The notes: a model not told the origin generated them from the sequence alone. 64,000 bases of DNA from Linnemannia hyalina (GCA_019671135.1 JAHRHY010000008.1:1302001-1366000); one strand, 5' to 3'; counted from the first letter of the stretch, positions 25,001-37,877 are shown. A program made the numbers and translations.

Positions 25001-25459
25001 CTACATGCATAGGGAGGCATGGAGGGAGAGAAGGAAGGGATGAAAAACGCCATCCTTGAAATTCTTCACTCTCGAGCAGGCACCCTTGACGAACAGGTTC
25101 GTAGACATTGTCTTGGTTGAAATGATAGTCGACTTCTGCTGAGAGCAAGAGTAAAAATCTTCGGTAATGGGTTCTAGTCGGGCGTCATCCTTGAATGAGG
25201 AGAGATGGTTCCTTGCTCCAAATGTGTGGGCGTGGGCAGAAAAGGTGTATGGATGAGGCATTTGAACTGATTGCTCAAGATCAAGGCTTGCAGAGCCGCT
25301 AGTAAGTTGGATATACGCCAAAGTCAAGATGCAAGCATGTGTTGATCCGATGAACGGGTTGCATACTCCACCCTCCCCTCGGGGTCCGAAAGAACAAAAA
25401 GACAATGTTCGGGCTGTGTGTGTGTGTGAAAGGATGTCCATCACACGACAGACAAGCAA
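25001..25459 (-). CDS. weak candidate small protein
   Basis: A minus-strand frame of up to 152 aa. Its central part (about 25010-25260) has balanced composition and codons ending in C or G, as in neighbouring genes, including NHLSSFKDDARLEPITEDF and NLFVKGACSRVKNFKDGVF. The upstream third looks non-coding, and an AG before SGSASLDLEQ could be a splice acceptor. No family was recognised, and a second frame over the same DNA is almost as protein-like. It is listed only as a candidate exon. Confidence 0.15.
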   Translation of the reverse strand: MLVCRVMDILSHTHTARTLSFCSFGPRGEGGVCNPFIGSTHACILTLAYIQLTSGSASLDLEQSVQMPHPYTFSAHAHTFGARNHLSSFKDDARLEPITEDFYSCSQQKSTIISTKTMSTNLFVKGACSRVKNFKDGVFHPFLLSLHASLCM

Positions 25460-27187
25460 GCGCGTCTTTATTTCTCACATAAGCATGCTTGCTGTTGTGC
25501 ATGAGAGTGTAAGGGTGCCATGGGACGGGATAGGATGGGATGGAGAAAGAAGGTGGGGCGCCAGTTTACCAGACATAAGAAAAGGGACGTGCATCGTTCC
25601 TTCATTGATAACGATCCCACCCTCTCCACAGCACTTCCTTGTGGTCGCCTGAGGGAGGCAACGCTATCTCTCGCACACTAACCCACATAACTTTGGCTCA
25701 AATCTGTAAATCTGTATTCACATGGCTATCCGATTTCTTCCCTCCCTTCCGTCACAACACGGCCCTGCTTTGCCCTACTACCCTACTACACCTTAGTTCC
25801 ATCTCTATCTCCCAACCATCGCAAATAATAGGCATCATCGTCCGCCAGTGTTAGTCTCGTGATGCAGTCCCGCTCTTACCCTTACCCCCAACCTTCACAA
25901 TCGTTTTTTTACGATCTCATCCGAAATAGAAACCTCATCTCTACAATTCTATTGATCCATGGGTGTATTGCGATGGTCCAAGATGGCGACAGATCGCGCT
26001 TCTAGGCCTCCGTTGCATAAAATAAATTGTTTCCTTCAGATTCGCGATGGCACCAGAAGACAGGAAAAGATATAGTGCTTCTCAGATATTATGTTTAGCA
26101 TTCATCTCTATTTCGACTCTATTCTACAAATCTGTCAGAACATGAGGTGTTTTTGACTTGTCTGGTTGTTCGCAGGATGGGTGCCAAGTGCAGCATCGCA
26201 AGTGAAAAGAAAAAGAGTACAGAGACGACTCAACCGCCCAACCCAACCCGTTTGTGAGCCCAGCTACTGTAGTTCGATAATCTCTCCATCCTCACTTTAA
26301 CAGTCCCCCTCAGGTCCTCTCCACAAGCGACCTTTAGGATCGCTTTCCGAACTCTCACGAGGCAGACGATGCTGCGTGACTCTAATCCTCTCTCTTCAAG
26401 CGGAAAAAAAAAAAAAAAAACCTCTTTTATTTCTGCTTGTTCATAGCAATAGGTTTGCTTGCTTAGCATGATAGGGCATGCTTCAGCACAAATCTTTGGA
26501 GTGGAAAAGAGGAAGGTCTATCTATCTTGAGTAGCCCTCGTTCGTTGTTTGGTCACTCGACAAGGGAAAAAAAAGAGCCAAAAAGGTCACGATGGCCCTT
26601 CTTGTGAAAAAAAAAGCTTACCTCAACGGTGGCCCCCGTCATTTCTTTCGCTACGTCATTCCTCTTTGTCGTATATTAGAGTTCAACTTGACAAGTATGG
26701 AGAGGACGACAGCCGTTTCTTGCTGTGTACAGTACATGTACTGTAGTTGCTCTCCTGGGCTCTTGATTGGCTCCCCCTGGACCCCCACTTTCATATCAAA
26801 TCACATCCCTTCGTTCCTGGGAAAAACCTTTGTCCCCTTCGTTCATTCCTGCTGCCAAGAATCCTGACCCTCTTTCTTCTTACCCTTCTGCATTAAACCA
26901 AAGCGAATAAGACCGCTTTGTGTGCTGACAGGTTCAGGCGTCACCCATTCTATAACAGCTCGCTACCTCCTCAAGGAAAAAAGTTGTGAGAAACTGGACA
27001 GATGTACATTCCCTACAGTCGATTTTTCTTGCCTTTTTATTATCAGAGTACATACACACATGGGTCACCAGGGCCAGTCTAGACCACCCTTGCGATGGTT
27101 CCAACAACCTCAAACGGCCATTGGTGGAGGTTCTCACCCATGACGAACCAACAACAATCCGTTCCTGAACAACTTCAAACAACCTTT

Positions 27188-30100
27188 TTACTGGACACCC
27201 CAGGACAACTCAAGCTCAATCTCATCGTCCGCTAAGAAGGGCTGATCGATCGTCTTGATCATGAGCTCACCACACAACAGACACTCAGACGCCACCAAAT
27301 CGTCCAACTCATCCCTCAGCAACTCCAGCTTTGGAACAACAACAGCCATATCATCCCCTCCACCACCACCGGGTGCACCAATACCATTCGCTCCGACACC
27401 ACTACCAGGACCTCCAACACCGAGTCCGAGCCCAAATCCTCCCCCAGGGCCATCTGCAAAGATCACATCCTTGAACACTCCTGCAGCAGTACCGGCGGCC
27501 GTAGTCGCAATTGCGACTCCTCCGTTCATCATCATCTTGCCTCCAGCTCCAATGGCCCCACCCAACGCCATTACCGCAGCCCCAGTCTGTCCAATCAACG
27601 GCAATTGACCCAGTCCCGCGCCAGCATCTACTCCATTGACAGCAGTCGCAGGCGCGTTTCCGACCGTCAGTTGCTGGAGCGAATGGTGTCCGTTCATCAG
27701 CATCATTTTTTGTTGGTTTTGCATCTCGTTCTGGATCTGCTCCTGCAACTCATCCAACCGCTTCAACTGCCAGTTCGACAAGAACGGCGTCAGCTTCTTG
27801 ATCAGACAGTCCGCATGGAAGGTATGCTGACAGGGGAAGATGTAGAACTGTCGCGTCAACAACGGGAAATCGCATGACGTACACCGCTCCGTCGACGCAA
27901 CAATCGCAAACCGAGACCGGAGCTCACGGACATCAATACGGATATTCTCTGCACTCTTTGTCGCCTCGTCCATGTCCGTCTTGAGTTCGTCAATGTGGAC
28001 ATTATATTCCTCCAGCGCCTTGCAGATCTCCTCCTTGAAATCGTCAATCAGCACAAAGTCGGGGAAGAACGGCAAAATGTCCTCAATCTTGAGCAGGTCC
28101 GAGTTCGACAAGAACTCCATCGCCGCCTTGATATCCTTCTTCTCTTTGACGACATGACGCGCAATCTTGAGCCACAGTGTCTTGCGCAACATATCGTCGT
28201 CCTCAGGCTTGTCCGCATTGATCCGAGCCAAGTCCAAGTCATTATGCTATTCCAACAACCCAAATGCGCTCATTGTTAACATCAAATTTGAACATGTGGC
28301 AATGCATGAAGTAAGTGCTGCAAAAAATGGTACCTTGAGCGCAAGATCGACAGCTTCGCCATAAAGTCCCATGCTGCTGAAAATGTGGACACAACTCTGG
28401 ATCCTGTTGTTCTGTGTGCAGATTCTCAGAGCATAATCCAAGTTGTAATGCATCGCTCGACCCTATTCAAGTTCAGTTTCAACGACAGAAATTATACATT
28501 GTTATTCGTTGTCGTATGCATCCAAAAGCGTCGTCTGCACATGCATGCTATTAAAAACAGAAAAATGGTGCTTACCTCGGTGGCCAGGAAGTTCCGGAGT
28601 GCAGTTTCATCCCGGGTGGGCTGGGTGGCATACAGGGTCAACAAAAAGTTGTGGATCGCAGGGTCGGTGTTCTCCAACTGTGTCACTACATATGAAAGAT
28701 ACCGGATGGCCTGGTTCTGATTGCCTGCCTCCACAGACTTGTGGTCGTACTTCAACAGGGCAGGGATCAGATTCCTCGGGTTCAGGTTTGGCTGGCGCAT
28801 CCACACACTGACCGTCTCGTAGGGTGCATTCTCCATCAGCACAGGAGAGAATCTGTAATACGTATCCAGTGAGTCCTGCTTGCTAAGAACCTCGAGGGCA
28901 TTCTTATAGTTCTTCTCCTGAACCCAGTGCGAGATTACGCGCTCATAGTCACCAATCAAGACGGCATAGAACAGCAATTGGGCCGTACGGCCATGAGACG
29001 CCAACAGCTTATATGTTGTCTTGTGGTCCAAGTACATCTAATCATATGAACAGCATCGAACAGTGTTGGTTTCTGGTAAATCCTTTCAGCTTCAACAGCA
29101 CTGCGCCGTCATTGCTACAGTAATCTGCAATACCTTGTTGGTTTCAAGGAAGCCCTTGAATTCGTCTTCCAAAACTGTTTGCTCTGCCTGCAAATTCTGG
29201 ACGTCTGAATCTGCTGCTGACGAAGCTGCCAAGTCCTCCAGTTGGTTCATCTTGCTCAAGTAAATCTCGACCAGCCATGTGCAGATAATGGTTTTTTGTG
29301 TAATATCCTACAATTATAATGCAAACTCCTTGTTAGTTAAACACATCATCTTAAAACGCAACAATCATTAGGGCAAAGACTTACCCCTTTCCTCAGTTTG
29401 TCGACTTTGGCGAGGAGATAACTCCGGAGGGCATCCCGCTCGTCACGCTCCACAAACTTGAGAGCGACCTCTTCGAAGGCAACTGTGGACTGTGCATAAT
29501 ACTTAGCAGAAAGCATGTAGCGGCCTTGGGAGAAGTTATGGTTCGCCTGCAATGTCACCACGCGGTCCTTTTGAACGGGGTTCTATTCCCGATATGCATC
29601 AAATTTGAGACTGTCAGTGGCTGCTCTGTCGCCTCCAAGTGTGCTCAAACACTCCTCATTGGAAAAACAGATAAAATTTTACCTTGGTATATTGGAGGGC
29701 CAGATCGTATTGTTTTTTTTCGAGATAAAGGGTCCACACATCACGATCCTCCTTGGTGATAACGAGCTCAAACATTGACCATCCCGTATAGATCCAGAAT
29801 GTGTTCTTCGTGGTATCGACAGACATTCCAATAACTTCCTCCCCTGCCTTCTATTAGAATGCAATACATAAGAACTGACGGTTTAGAAACGACTCAAGTG
29901 AAATCAGTATGATGCCATATCGTAACAATCGCGAAGAGGTAGTTACCAACGGGATCAGTTCGTCGAAGACAATCTGATCGTTAAGCTGGTTGACTGCCCT
30001 GACACGCTCCTTGTAGAGGAGAATAAAATGGAACTCTGTCAAGGCAATGGCAATTGGAATCTCTGACACTGCAGATGATGCGTCCAGCTCGAGGCGTGTT

Positions 30101-31373
30101 GCTGGGTAAGGCAGCAATTGAGGGGTATCAATAACGGAGTCTCCTGCATTTTGGGATCCGAAAACAAGGTTTCCGTGGTACACTCCTGGTCCTGTCAACC
30201 ACGCAAATGTCTTCGCCACTCCTTGGTACTGAAGATCCTGGAAAGGACTGAAAAAGTGAAGCTGACTGTAAGGAAGATCGCCCGGCAGTTCCGAAAATCC
30301 TGTAAATGGAAGACCATATGTTAGTGCCATCGTTTTGAGTGCGGACGAAATTCATTGTTCCGTACAAATTGACAACTGCACACAACTTCCTGCTAACATA
30401 CCAGGGTTGACTTCGTATTTGGAGAAAAGGCCTTCAAACATGGCCTTGTCCTCTGAGCCGCCAATGATACCGTTCGAGTTATTAGGGGAGACGGTTCCGA
30501 TGAACTGGTAGATGCGAGTTGGCGTTACTGCTACAACGACGTATTTGCGCAGACTGGCGGGAAACTGCTCCATGCGGAGACCAGATATAGGCATGTTCGA
30601 CTGGATAGAATACACCTGCTTAAAATAGCGCTCCTCCTTCTTGAAAAGTTCTGCCGTTGGCTCTAGTTCCGCCTCGAAAATAAGGCCATTCCTGGTTCCG
30701 ATCAAAAACTCCTTTGTTGATGACTCTGTTGGACGGTCAGCGGAGCGGTTCCATGCAATCGACTCAATCACAATTCCCTATAACAGGATAAGTGTTTGCA
30801 GGTTAATGAAATGGACCGTATTCCAGGTGGGTATTGTCACCATGGATTCATTGTTATGTGTTGTGATGCCTCCTTACCTTGATTTTCGACAGCAGCTTGG
30901 CTTTCTTCCATTTCGCGAAAAGATAGTAGTTGTCTCCCGTTTCTGTTGTAATAATCAAGTGCCGTCCTGTAGGATCAAAGAACATCTTGTAGATCTTGCC
31001 CTCTGACATCTTTCTCGGGATTTCAATGTCTATTTTTCGTAAAGAAAGCGATACCAACACGAGTCAGCGAGGTGCACATTGTTCGAACAAATGATGGTCG
31101 TTCACGTTGACAGACAAAAGGCATTCCTACAGTTATGCATACCTTCAACTTCGTGTGACCTATCCAAGTCGATGCGCAGGAGATGCATGGTCTCCATGGC
31201 CATAAAAAGGATATTGTTCGAGACTGCCAAGGCCGAGAGTCGACTTGGAATTTGGTACTCGACCTTGTCCAATGTAAAAATGCGCGAGTCATCGTCCGAC
31301 AAGCCTGCATTCACGTAGCCGTTCTCAAGCTACATAGTTTGCAGTAACAATGTGAGATAAAAGAAAAAGGAAA

Positions 31374-31442
<69 letters not shown>

Positions 31443-31652
31443 GTTTGCATAGTACTGTGTAAGTCAAGAGTATTTTCCCTCTAGTTATATATTTAATAAA
31501 GCCACGTTGGAGTCGGTTTCTTGATACTCTACCAAGACGAGGTTGCTTGGCTCCCATCCCTGAGAGGCCTGGGTGAGGATGCCATTTGAGGGTGCCAAGT
31601 GTCCCGACGCATTGCTATCGAGGTGTTGTTCAATAATCTCGTCCAGATTCAT
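27188..31652 (-). CDS. VPS18: Vps18/Pep3, CORVET-HOPS core subunit
   Basis: Core subunit of the HOPS and CORVET tethering complexes acting in endosome-vacuole fusion. About eleven exons run from ATG 31652 (MNLDEIIEQHLDSN) to the TAA at 27188. The N-terminal beta-propeller part includes LPFTGFSELPGDLPYSQL and GVYHGNLVFGSQ. A helical clathrin-repeat-like region follows (YAVLIGDYERVISHWVQEK, ALEVLSKQDSLDTYYRFSPV). The C-terminal exon carries FFPDFVLIDDFKEEIC, a coiled coil, and a RING-like finger: CTSCDFPLLTRQFYIFPC-x-HTFHADC with the final Cys pair in ECLLCGEL. About 130 residues of Gly/Ala/Asn-rich sequence (about 27330-27660) sit between the two halves of the finger; this insert is unusual. 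Intron 1 contains a GA/GT microsatellite. A 306-bp gap separates it from the FIRRM-like gene upstream. Confidence 0.92.
31378..31442. repeat. (GA)n(GT)n(GA)n microsatellite in VPS18 intron 1
   Basis: About seventeen GA units, ten GT units, then GA again on the + strand, within the first intron of VPS18. Confidence 0.85.
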
Positions 31653-31958
31653 GACGGACTATGTTGTCTTTCCTGCTGTCTTTGCTGTTGCTCTGTGGTG
31701 ATGTTGGGGCTGATGAGAAGGGGGGGGGGAAACGGGATGGCGATGGGTGGGAAAGGAAGAGCGGAGGAAAGGTTCGAGAACGCGCTCAGCATGCTACTTT
31801 TTTTTTTAAAAAAAAAACGTTGCACTTTGCTCTGACACCCTGACTTAGGTGTGACTGCGACGTCACTTGTTCATCAGTTCGCGTGCGATTTATTTTTTCC
31901 TTTCCAGCCAATCTACGCATTAATGTCAGGATACAACACGTTGAGAGAAAGGAGGGAA
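31653..31958. promoter_or_regulatory. VPS18 upstream region
   Basis: 306 bp between the VPS18 start and the stop of the FIRRM-like gene, which lies upstream on the same strand. It contains a G9 run near 31721-31729 and a perfect T10A10 palindrome at 31798-31817, a possible nucleosome-excluding element or 3'-end signal. Confidence 0.45.
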
Positions 31959-34900
31959 CTAAGGGCGAGAGGTCACAAGGTTCTGCAGCTTGAAAAGTTC
32001 TGCAGCAATCCGGCTCGAGAAAGTAGGATCGACTTTGCCTTGGCTACGAAGCGTCTCCAAGTAACGTGTAGCTGTCGTCAGCGCAGAAAGACACGCCGAA
32101 GTCGACGGCTGCTCACGGCTCTGATTCTGTAGGTTTCGGACACTGTTGCCACCAAAGCTCGGCGTATCAAGGCACTTCATTCGCCCGCGGAAAGTCGCCC
32201 AAAAGCGCCAAGAGTTATCAGTCGGGACCATTTCGCCACTCTCCATTTCTTGAATGTTTCGAACAAGATGGCGTGCCGGGACGGGAATACAACGCTGGGA
32301 AAGTTGAGGGTATCGAGTGTTGTTGCTGAGCACCGCCTACAAAAGTTATCACATACGGTCAGTGCTAGTGCATGAGGTTGGAAAGTGAGGCTGATATGAG
32401 CTGTTGGAGACGATGAAACGAGACAAAGGCTTACCAGGCTGTTGAGGGTCTCATGGACGGTCGTCCAGTCATTTTCTCGCAAAAGGGACTCGTACAGAGC
32501 AGTAAGAAGAGTCTCCATTTTTTCCTATTGTCCAGTAAAGTAGGTGTTATTGGCCTGACAATCTTTTCGCTACAATACACATTGACATGTACGCTCATTG
32601 TGCTTACCATTAGAGAGTTGTCAGTAATATCAACTTCAGAGCAGGACGCTAGGAATCGGGCCATCAAAAGTTTTGACAGAGGCTGCTTGAACGGAGGTAA
32701 TTTGGTCCAAGAGTTGAAGGCAGCAAGAACCTAATGGCGCAGGAGGGACCAATACGACTCTATTAACGATCCAGTCGCGTGTGATACCATATCTTTCAGA
32801 AGCCGAGCTATTGGTGTACCTGGATCATTTCTTCGCATTGCAGTGGCCCAGTGGAGCGTAAAAATTCGACGACAGCTTCCGCAGTACATGATATCTAGAG
32901 AAGTCCAAACGTCTTAATAGTGAGCAAGAAGGAATCTAGTATTATCAGAAGTCATTCTACCACGAAACTCCACGCTCTTTTACCTTTGCAAGGGCATGTT
33001 GGTCATTTTGTACCATGAAGAGGAGATCATTGATTTCTCCAAGGATATTAATACTCCAGCCAACCAAAGTTACCCGCAAGTGTGGCGGTAAACTAGCAGT
33101 CAACTTGGGATTGCTGTATATCAATGAAAGACACGTAACGTGTTGTGGCTATAACATTTTACAACGAAGGTGGTTAAAACATGATAGGCAGGGTGAGCAA
33201 TGTCAACCACAGATCTGCTCAACAAGCACCATTCGCTTACCAGCGTGTAGAAAGCCTCAAGGAAGAGGCGTTCGTCACTCAAGAGATTACCGGCATTTCT
33301 CCACCCATCAGCGCACTTCCCGACAAGAGGCCCTATACTCTATTGTTTAAGGAAAACACGCGATTAGAACGAGAAAACACCTATATCTAACAATAGACGT
33401 CCGCGTTGCGCTTTCAGTCCATACCGATTCACCGAGGCACTCGTAAGGGAAGCAGCTGAGTAGCGTCGACTGTTCGTTGTCTGCCATCCGGCCCAAGAGT
33501 ATCATCAAGCTACTGGCGACATTTGCCTACATTACCCACGAATAAGAGTAGCCTACAGTTAGCACAAGAGCAATTAATCAATAAACACATCGCTGGATAC
33601 TTAATGGACAGTCGTAGTACCTGAGAGGATTCGTCGAGTAGAGGAAGCATACTGCAAAGGAGCAGTCGCACCTTTTGGCTTGATCGTCCAATGGGCAAGG
33701 TTGAAAGCTTCACAAGTTCAGATATTAATGCACTAGTTAGATCATCAGACTTTAAACATTATCAACAAGCAATAGGACTTAACATCAACACACGGGAGGC
33801 ATACCAATTCCATGAGCACGACGACCTGACCGGTAGTGAAACTTTGTCCAAACCGCTCCGAGATACAGGTCCACCAATCGACTGCCAGGAGTGACAGCAG
33901 TTCTGTCGGGCCAAGCACCAACCCAATCATATCAATCTGCAACTTTGCGAACTGTCGTGGCTCAATCAAATGCGCAAACGTAACGAGTTCCGTCAATGTT
34001 CGGGTGTAAACATCTCCATAGTCTTGATCGGCATCCTGGGTTGCCAAGGGAAGGAACTCTTGCAAGTCCAAAGCCCGGAGCGACTCGACTATCCTTGTGA
34101 ACGGAGAGCCATAGTTTGAGTTCTTTTCGACTGGATAGAGCTGAAGTTGGAGTGAAGGCGAAAACTCGTCAAACAACGTGATTGTTTTGAGGAGAAAGTA
34201 AAGGCGGCCGAGAATCCATTCTTGCTCCGTCAAGGCGTCCGAATTGTCAAAAACTGCGCGAGGTCCAGGTGAGGTGGAAAACTCTTGAAGGGTCGCGCGC
34301 TTCTCCTCATCGAGTGCCGACTGAGACGAAAAGATTCCTGCGACGATCACTTCCTCCACCACGTTAACAAACTTCATCATTTCCGACTGGATCTCTGGGT
34401 GCTTTCTCCTGATCACCTCATTCGAGCAAACACGTCTAGGGTGCAAAAAAAATTGCTATATAAGGATCCAAATCGAATACGATCCACTCTGCAGAAATTA
34501 CGGTTATTTGCATTAAAGGTCAAGGACTTGGACTTACCCTCGTAAAAAGAACAAGAGGTAGCGTAGCAGACCTCGGCAAGCCACGGCTTCATCCCCTGCA
34601 GAGCAGATATCCTTGAAGAGCGAGCTCACCAGCATCTTGAAATGGGCCATGTAGAACCGCGCCAGTGTCCATCGACGTTTGAAGAAGCCATCGATCACCT
34701 TTGTGTTGTCAACGCATGTGCGATACATATCCAAAATGGTCCCATGAACTCCATCGCAGAGAAGCCGGACAACCGCCAATCTCTAATCGACAAAGGACAG
34801 GTAGTGTTAGCAAAGAGTGGCATTTGGATATCACGAACAATAGTACGAGTTGAAGACTTCCTTTAACTTACCTCGAGGCGAATGTTTCGGTTCTCCACAC

Positions 34901-36110
34901 AGTTGGGTACTAGCAGTACAATCGATTTGAACGTAATGTTCAAATATACGTACTCTGATCGCGCATCCTCTGCATATCTAAGAAGCATGTTGCAGACTGC
35001 CTTGTGGGTTAGAAATGTGACCATGAGGCTCGATTCGCAGGCACAAACAATTTGCTCCGCAACTGTACCTGCAATGACCATGTCGCTAGCATGCTCTTTG
35101 ACGCCGTTGATTTGGAGCACCTGCTCTGTGAACTCCATAAACGACTTTGTCATATCCAGTGTCCGCTGATTCCATGTCATGTATCCTTCTGATCGCGCTC
35201 TCTTAACTTGACTCCTATCGAGATGCTGCGGTGATAAAGAGGGATGAAGGATGAGTACAGTTTATACCTTGGTAGAGTCACGATGCTTAAATGTAGGTCC
35301 TGAACCTTCTTACCCGAAAAACTCGCGTGCCCGTTTCCAGAATAATAGAGGCCAACATAATGCAGGCCCGGTCCTCAACAAATGATGCCAGCGCCGACTG
35401 AGTTAACCCTCGAACAACTCCCAAGCACGAGTCCGTGAGATTACAGAGACTTATTAGAAGCTAATAGCAGGCACGAGAAAATGATGGATTAGTTGTTGGG
35501 GTAATTATTATATGATTATGTACTCTCCAAAGTCGCCACAAGGTTGTTCCTACCGGCATCCACTCCTCAGTCTCCTGGCGGCTGAGATTGAGCTGGTCCG
35601 ACACCTAGATTAAGAGAATTAGTATAGTCAGTCTTCGAAATAATAAGGAAGCCATTTGTCATGAACGAATCCACAATTGGTAGGGGTGTACCTTTGCTAG
35701 TTCCTGAATGACTGCTGTGGGTGCTTTTGTGTGGCTCGAACTCTTGACCAAATCAGACAGCCAATCCGTTACGAAGACCTTGGTGTATAGTGCTGACGGA
35801 CGGGCATCTAGACAAGTCGAGGAAAATAGAAAGTAAGTCTCGTTGAACGGACGCCAAGGTATGGAACGGCATATACCGTCGAAGACATAGTGTTCTTACA
35901 GAGTAACGACTTTCGAAAGGCGATGGTCAGGTCTTGGAGTGAGAGTGGCGCTTGAGTGTTCTGCCGAAACGCCACCAAACTGTCGACGACAGAGGAGTCG
36001 CTTCGTGATGGGTTGCTGTGGGATCGAACGAGGCCGAGAAAGTCGGAGAGTAGAGGCGAGAGGGCAGACTTTTGGGGGGCGCTGTGTGCCCTGTCCTGTT
36101 CCATGGCCAT
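31959..36110 (-). CDS. FIRRM/FLIP (C1orf112)-like protein, probable
   Basis: A helical protein in at least a dozen exons from ATG 36110 (MAMEQDRAH; ATG 36104 is also possible) to the TAG at 31959. The order of segments matches the animal FIRRM (C1orf112) and plant FLIP family, which bind the AAA ATPase FIGNL1 and control RAD51/DMC1 at recombination sites. Points of resemblance: TLARFYMAHFKMLVSSLFKD in the middle; LGPTELLSLLAVDWWTCISE, like the conserved Leu-Ala-x-Asp-x-Trp helix; VHETLNSL near the end followed by RCIPVPARHLVRNIQ and WRFWATF; and a last helix with TRYLETL...RIAAELFKLQNLV. These are judged from remembered family layout, not an alignment, so the call is probable only. No motif of any other family was seen. 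Divergent from the NME6-like gene, with about 215 bp between starts. Confidence 0.55.
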
Positions 36111-36325
36111 GGTCGTTGTCGACGCGAATGTGACAGAACGAGAGTGATGTAGAAGGATGAATGGAACTTCTCTGCCCTTGTCCAAGTTCCTGGGTGTTTG
36201 GGCCTCAGTTGCCATCAATTTTGAAAGACAGTCCCGCTGTCAAATCCTCTCTAGACTTTTGTGCCAGCCAGTCAGTACCTCAACCTCGATCTCCAGTCTT
36301 CACGCCTACGACTCCCATTTACACC
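36111..36325. promoter_or_regulatory. divergent FIRRM-like / NME6-like promoter
   Basis: About 215 bp separate the two start codons, so the promoters overlap. An alternative in-frame ATG at 36161 for the NDK gene would shrink the space to about 50 bp. Confidence 0.55.
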
Positions 36326-37173
36326 ATGCCACCTCGCCCATTGACACAATTGACCTTGGCATTGCTCAAGCCAGACCTGACTGCAAACAGCATCAAGGTC
36401 AACAAGGTCTTTTCTCACATTCAACAGAACGACTTCAACATTGTCGCCCACAAGACCCTCCTTTGGTCAAAGAGCGATGCCGAGGCCTTCTACGGCGAAC
36501 ACCGCGGAAAGTTTTTCTTTGAGCGGTTATGTGGCTACATGACCAGGTAATAGCCAAAAGCCTAGTACATGGAGAGGATATCACTCGCTATTACTATGTT
36601 CATAGATCGCTGACCCCCACGCGATTTGGGGTTTATTATTTTTCTGTTTGTTTTGAAGTGGACATTTTCATGCGTTGATTCTAGAGAAGCCTGATGCTAT
36701 CCTTGGCTGGAGAGCTCTGATTGGACCTACACACCCTCCGCGGTAAGTTAGCTTGATCACATAACAGATCTGGATCTATGAAAGTTGTTATTTTCTAGGC
36801 TTTGCCCTGATCTGTGTTCCTTCTGATGGTTTGACGATAGTGCCCGAATTAATGCTCCTGATACTCTTCGGTCGCTGTACGGAATGACGGACACCAGGAA
36901 CTCGTTCCATGGCTCAGGTATTAACGAATGCATGCTAACGCACACTCTATTACAGAGCAGATCGTATGACAATGTTTGTTGCTCGGACAGAAAAGAATCA
37001 AGAAAAATAAGGACGCATTAATCCGACTGGTGACCTGACTCCTTAATTGCTCTACTTCTTTTGCAGACGCGGTCGATACAGCAACGAAAGAAATCAGATT
37101 CTTCTTTCCCGAGTTTGACTTGGAGAAGTGGCAGAAGGACCAAAAGGACCAAAAGGACCAACAAAAGCAGTGA
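36326..37173 (+). CDS. nucleoside diphosphate kinase, NME6-like
   Basis: Transfers the gamma phosphate between nucleoside triphosphates and diphosphates through a phosphohistidine. Four exons (36326-36546, 36659-36742, 36841-36917, 37067-37173) give exactly 162 aa. Seen: start strand QLTLALLKPDLTANS (KPD nucleotide site), GHFHALILEKPDAILGWRAL, GPTHPPRARINAPDTLRSLYG, and the active-site block NSFHGSD with the catalytic His. The inserted residues around the FYGEHRGKFFFERLCGYMTS stretch and the short tail after FFFPEFDL fit group II (NME6) better than the cytosolic group I enzyme. The C-terminus is a KDQ repeat. A frame extension to ATG 36161 would add 55 residues and could be a mitochondrial leader; I preferred 36326, which begins right at the domain. 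Confidence 0.9.
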
Positions 37174-37877
37174 GTGCGCCACCCTTTCATTGACAGGAAT
37201 GGGAATCAACCCTCCAACGTTGAGCCAACAGTACATACGAACTGCACGCCCAGTCCAAGCAACGTGAATAAACTAGGAGAGAACATGGATTCGGTCTTTT
37301 TTTTTGTACTTTTTTTTGTGGTTCCTTTCACTTTACTTTATGGTTTTGTTTTTTGAGTAGGCCCACAAAGATTCTGCAGCGGCCCAACGTGATGGTTGTA
37401 CGCGGACCAATTTGAGGGTCCGCAGTACATTACGATGATTTTGAGTCCAGGCACACCCAGAGAGAGCGTTCGGCGAAAAGCAAAGGATAGAGACGCAAAT
37501 CATGCCTGGTTAGCGTTGAATTGTATCTGTTTTGGTTGTAGGTGGAGTGTGGCTAATTGAATGCATGAATCACCTGCGTTTGATTACCCTGCCTCTTGTT
37601 TCTCTTCCGCCTGACTCCTTCCGCCACTGCTCTTCTTTATTTTAGCCTTCTCTTTTTCTTTTTCTTCTTCTTCTTCTTCCTCTCCCATTCTTCTCCATCA
37701 CCACAACAACACCTTCTTCATTCACCGCCTGTCTCATTCGAAAAGCCGCCTTCTCCACTTTTGTCCCACGCTCCTCTTCTCCTCCTCTTCATTCCACTCC
37801 GCACTTCATATTCATAATACTGAACAAAACAAAAAAAACGATACACCCAGTTAGACTTTTACTCTCCTCGGCAAACG
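37174..37877. promoter_or_regulatory. upstream region of S1/P1 nuclease gene
   Basis: Holds the 3' end of the NDK gene and the promoter of the nuclease. T-rich to 37360, then a strongly CT/TTC-rich sense-strand tract at about 37590-37800 and an A8 leader before the ATG. No gene is seen. Confidence 0.5.

Larger units (their letters stand above)
23194..27187. other. 4-kb gene-poor, repeat-rich region
   Basis: Lies between the starts and ends of flanking minus-strand genes. It holds CT-rich leader DNA near 23210-23400, a TC dinucleotide run with GT tail at 24461-24497, a degenerate GACACA/CACAAA array at about 24776-24830, a poly(G) run near 24936-24947 and an 18-A run at about 26404-26420. One weak minus-strand candidate frame lies near 25001-25459. 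Otherwise nothing that I can support as a gene. Confidence 0.5.

Noticed and set aside
23200..27180. tRNA or other small RNA genes in the long gene-poor region
   Set aside because: No box A/box B pair or cloverleaf could be found by eye; a tRNA scan would settle it.
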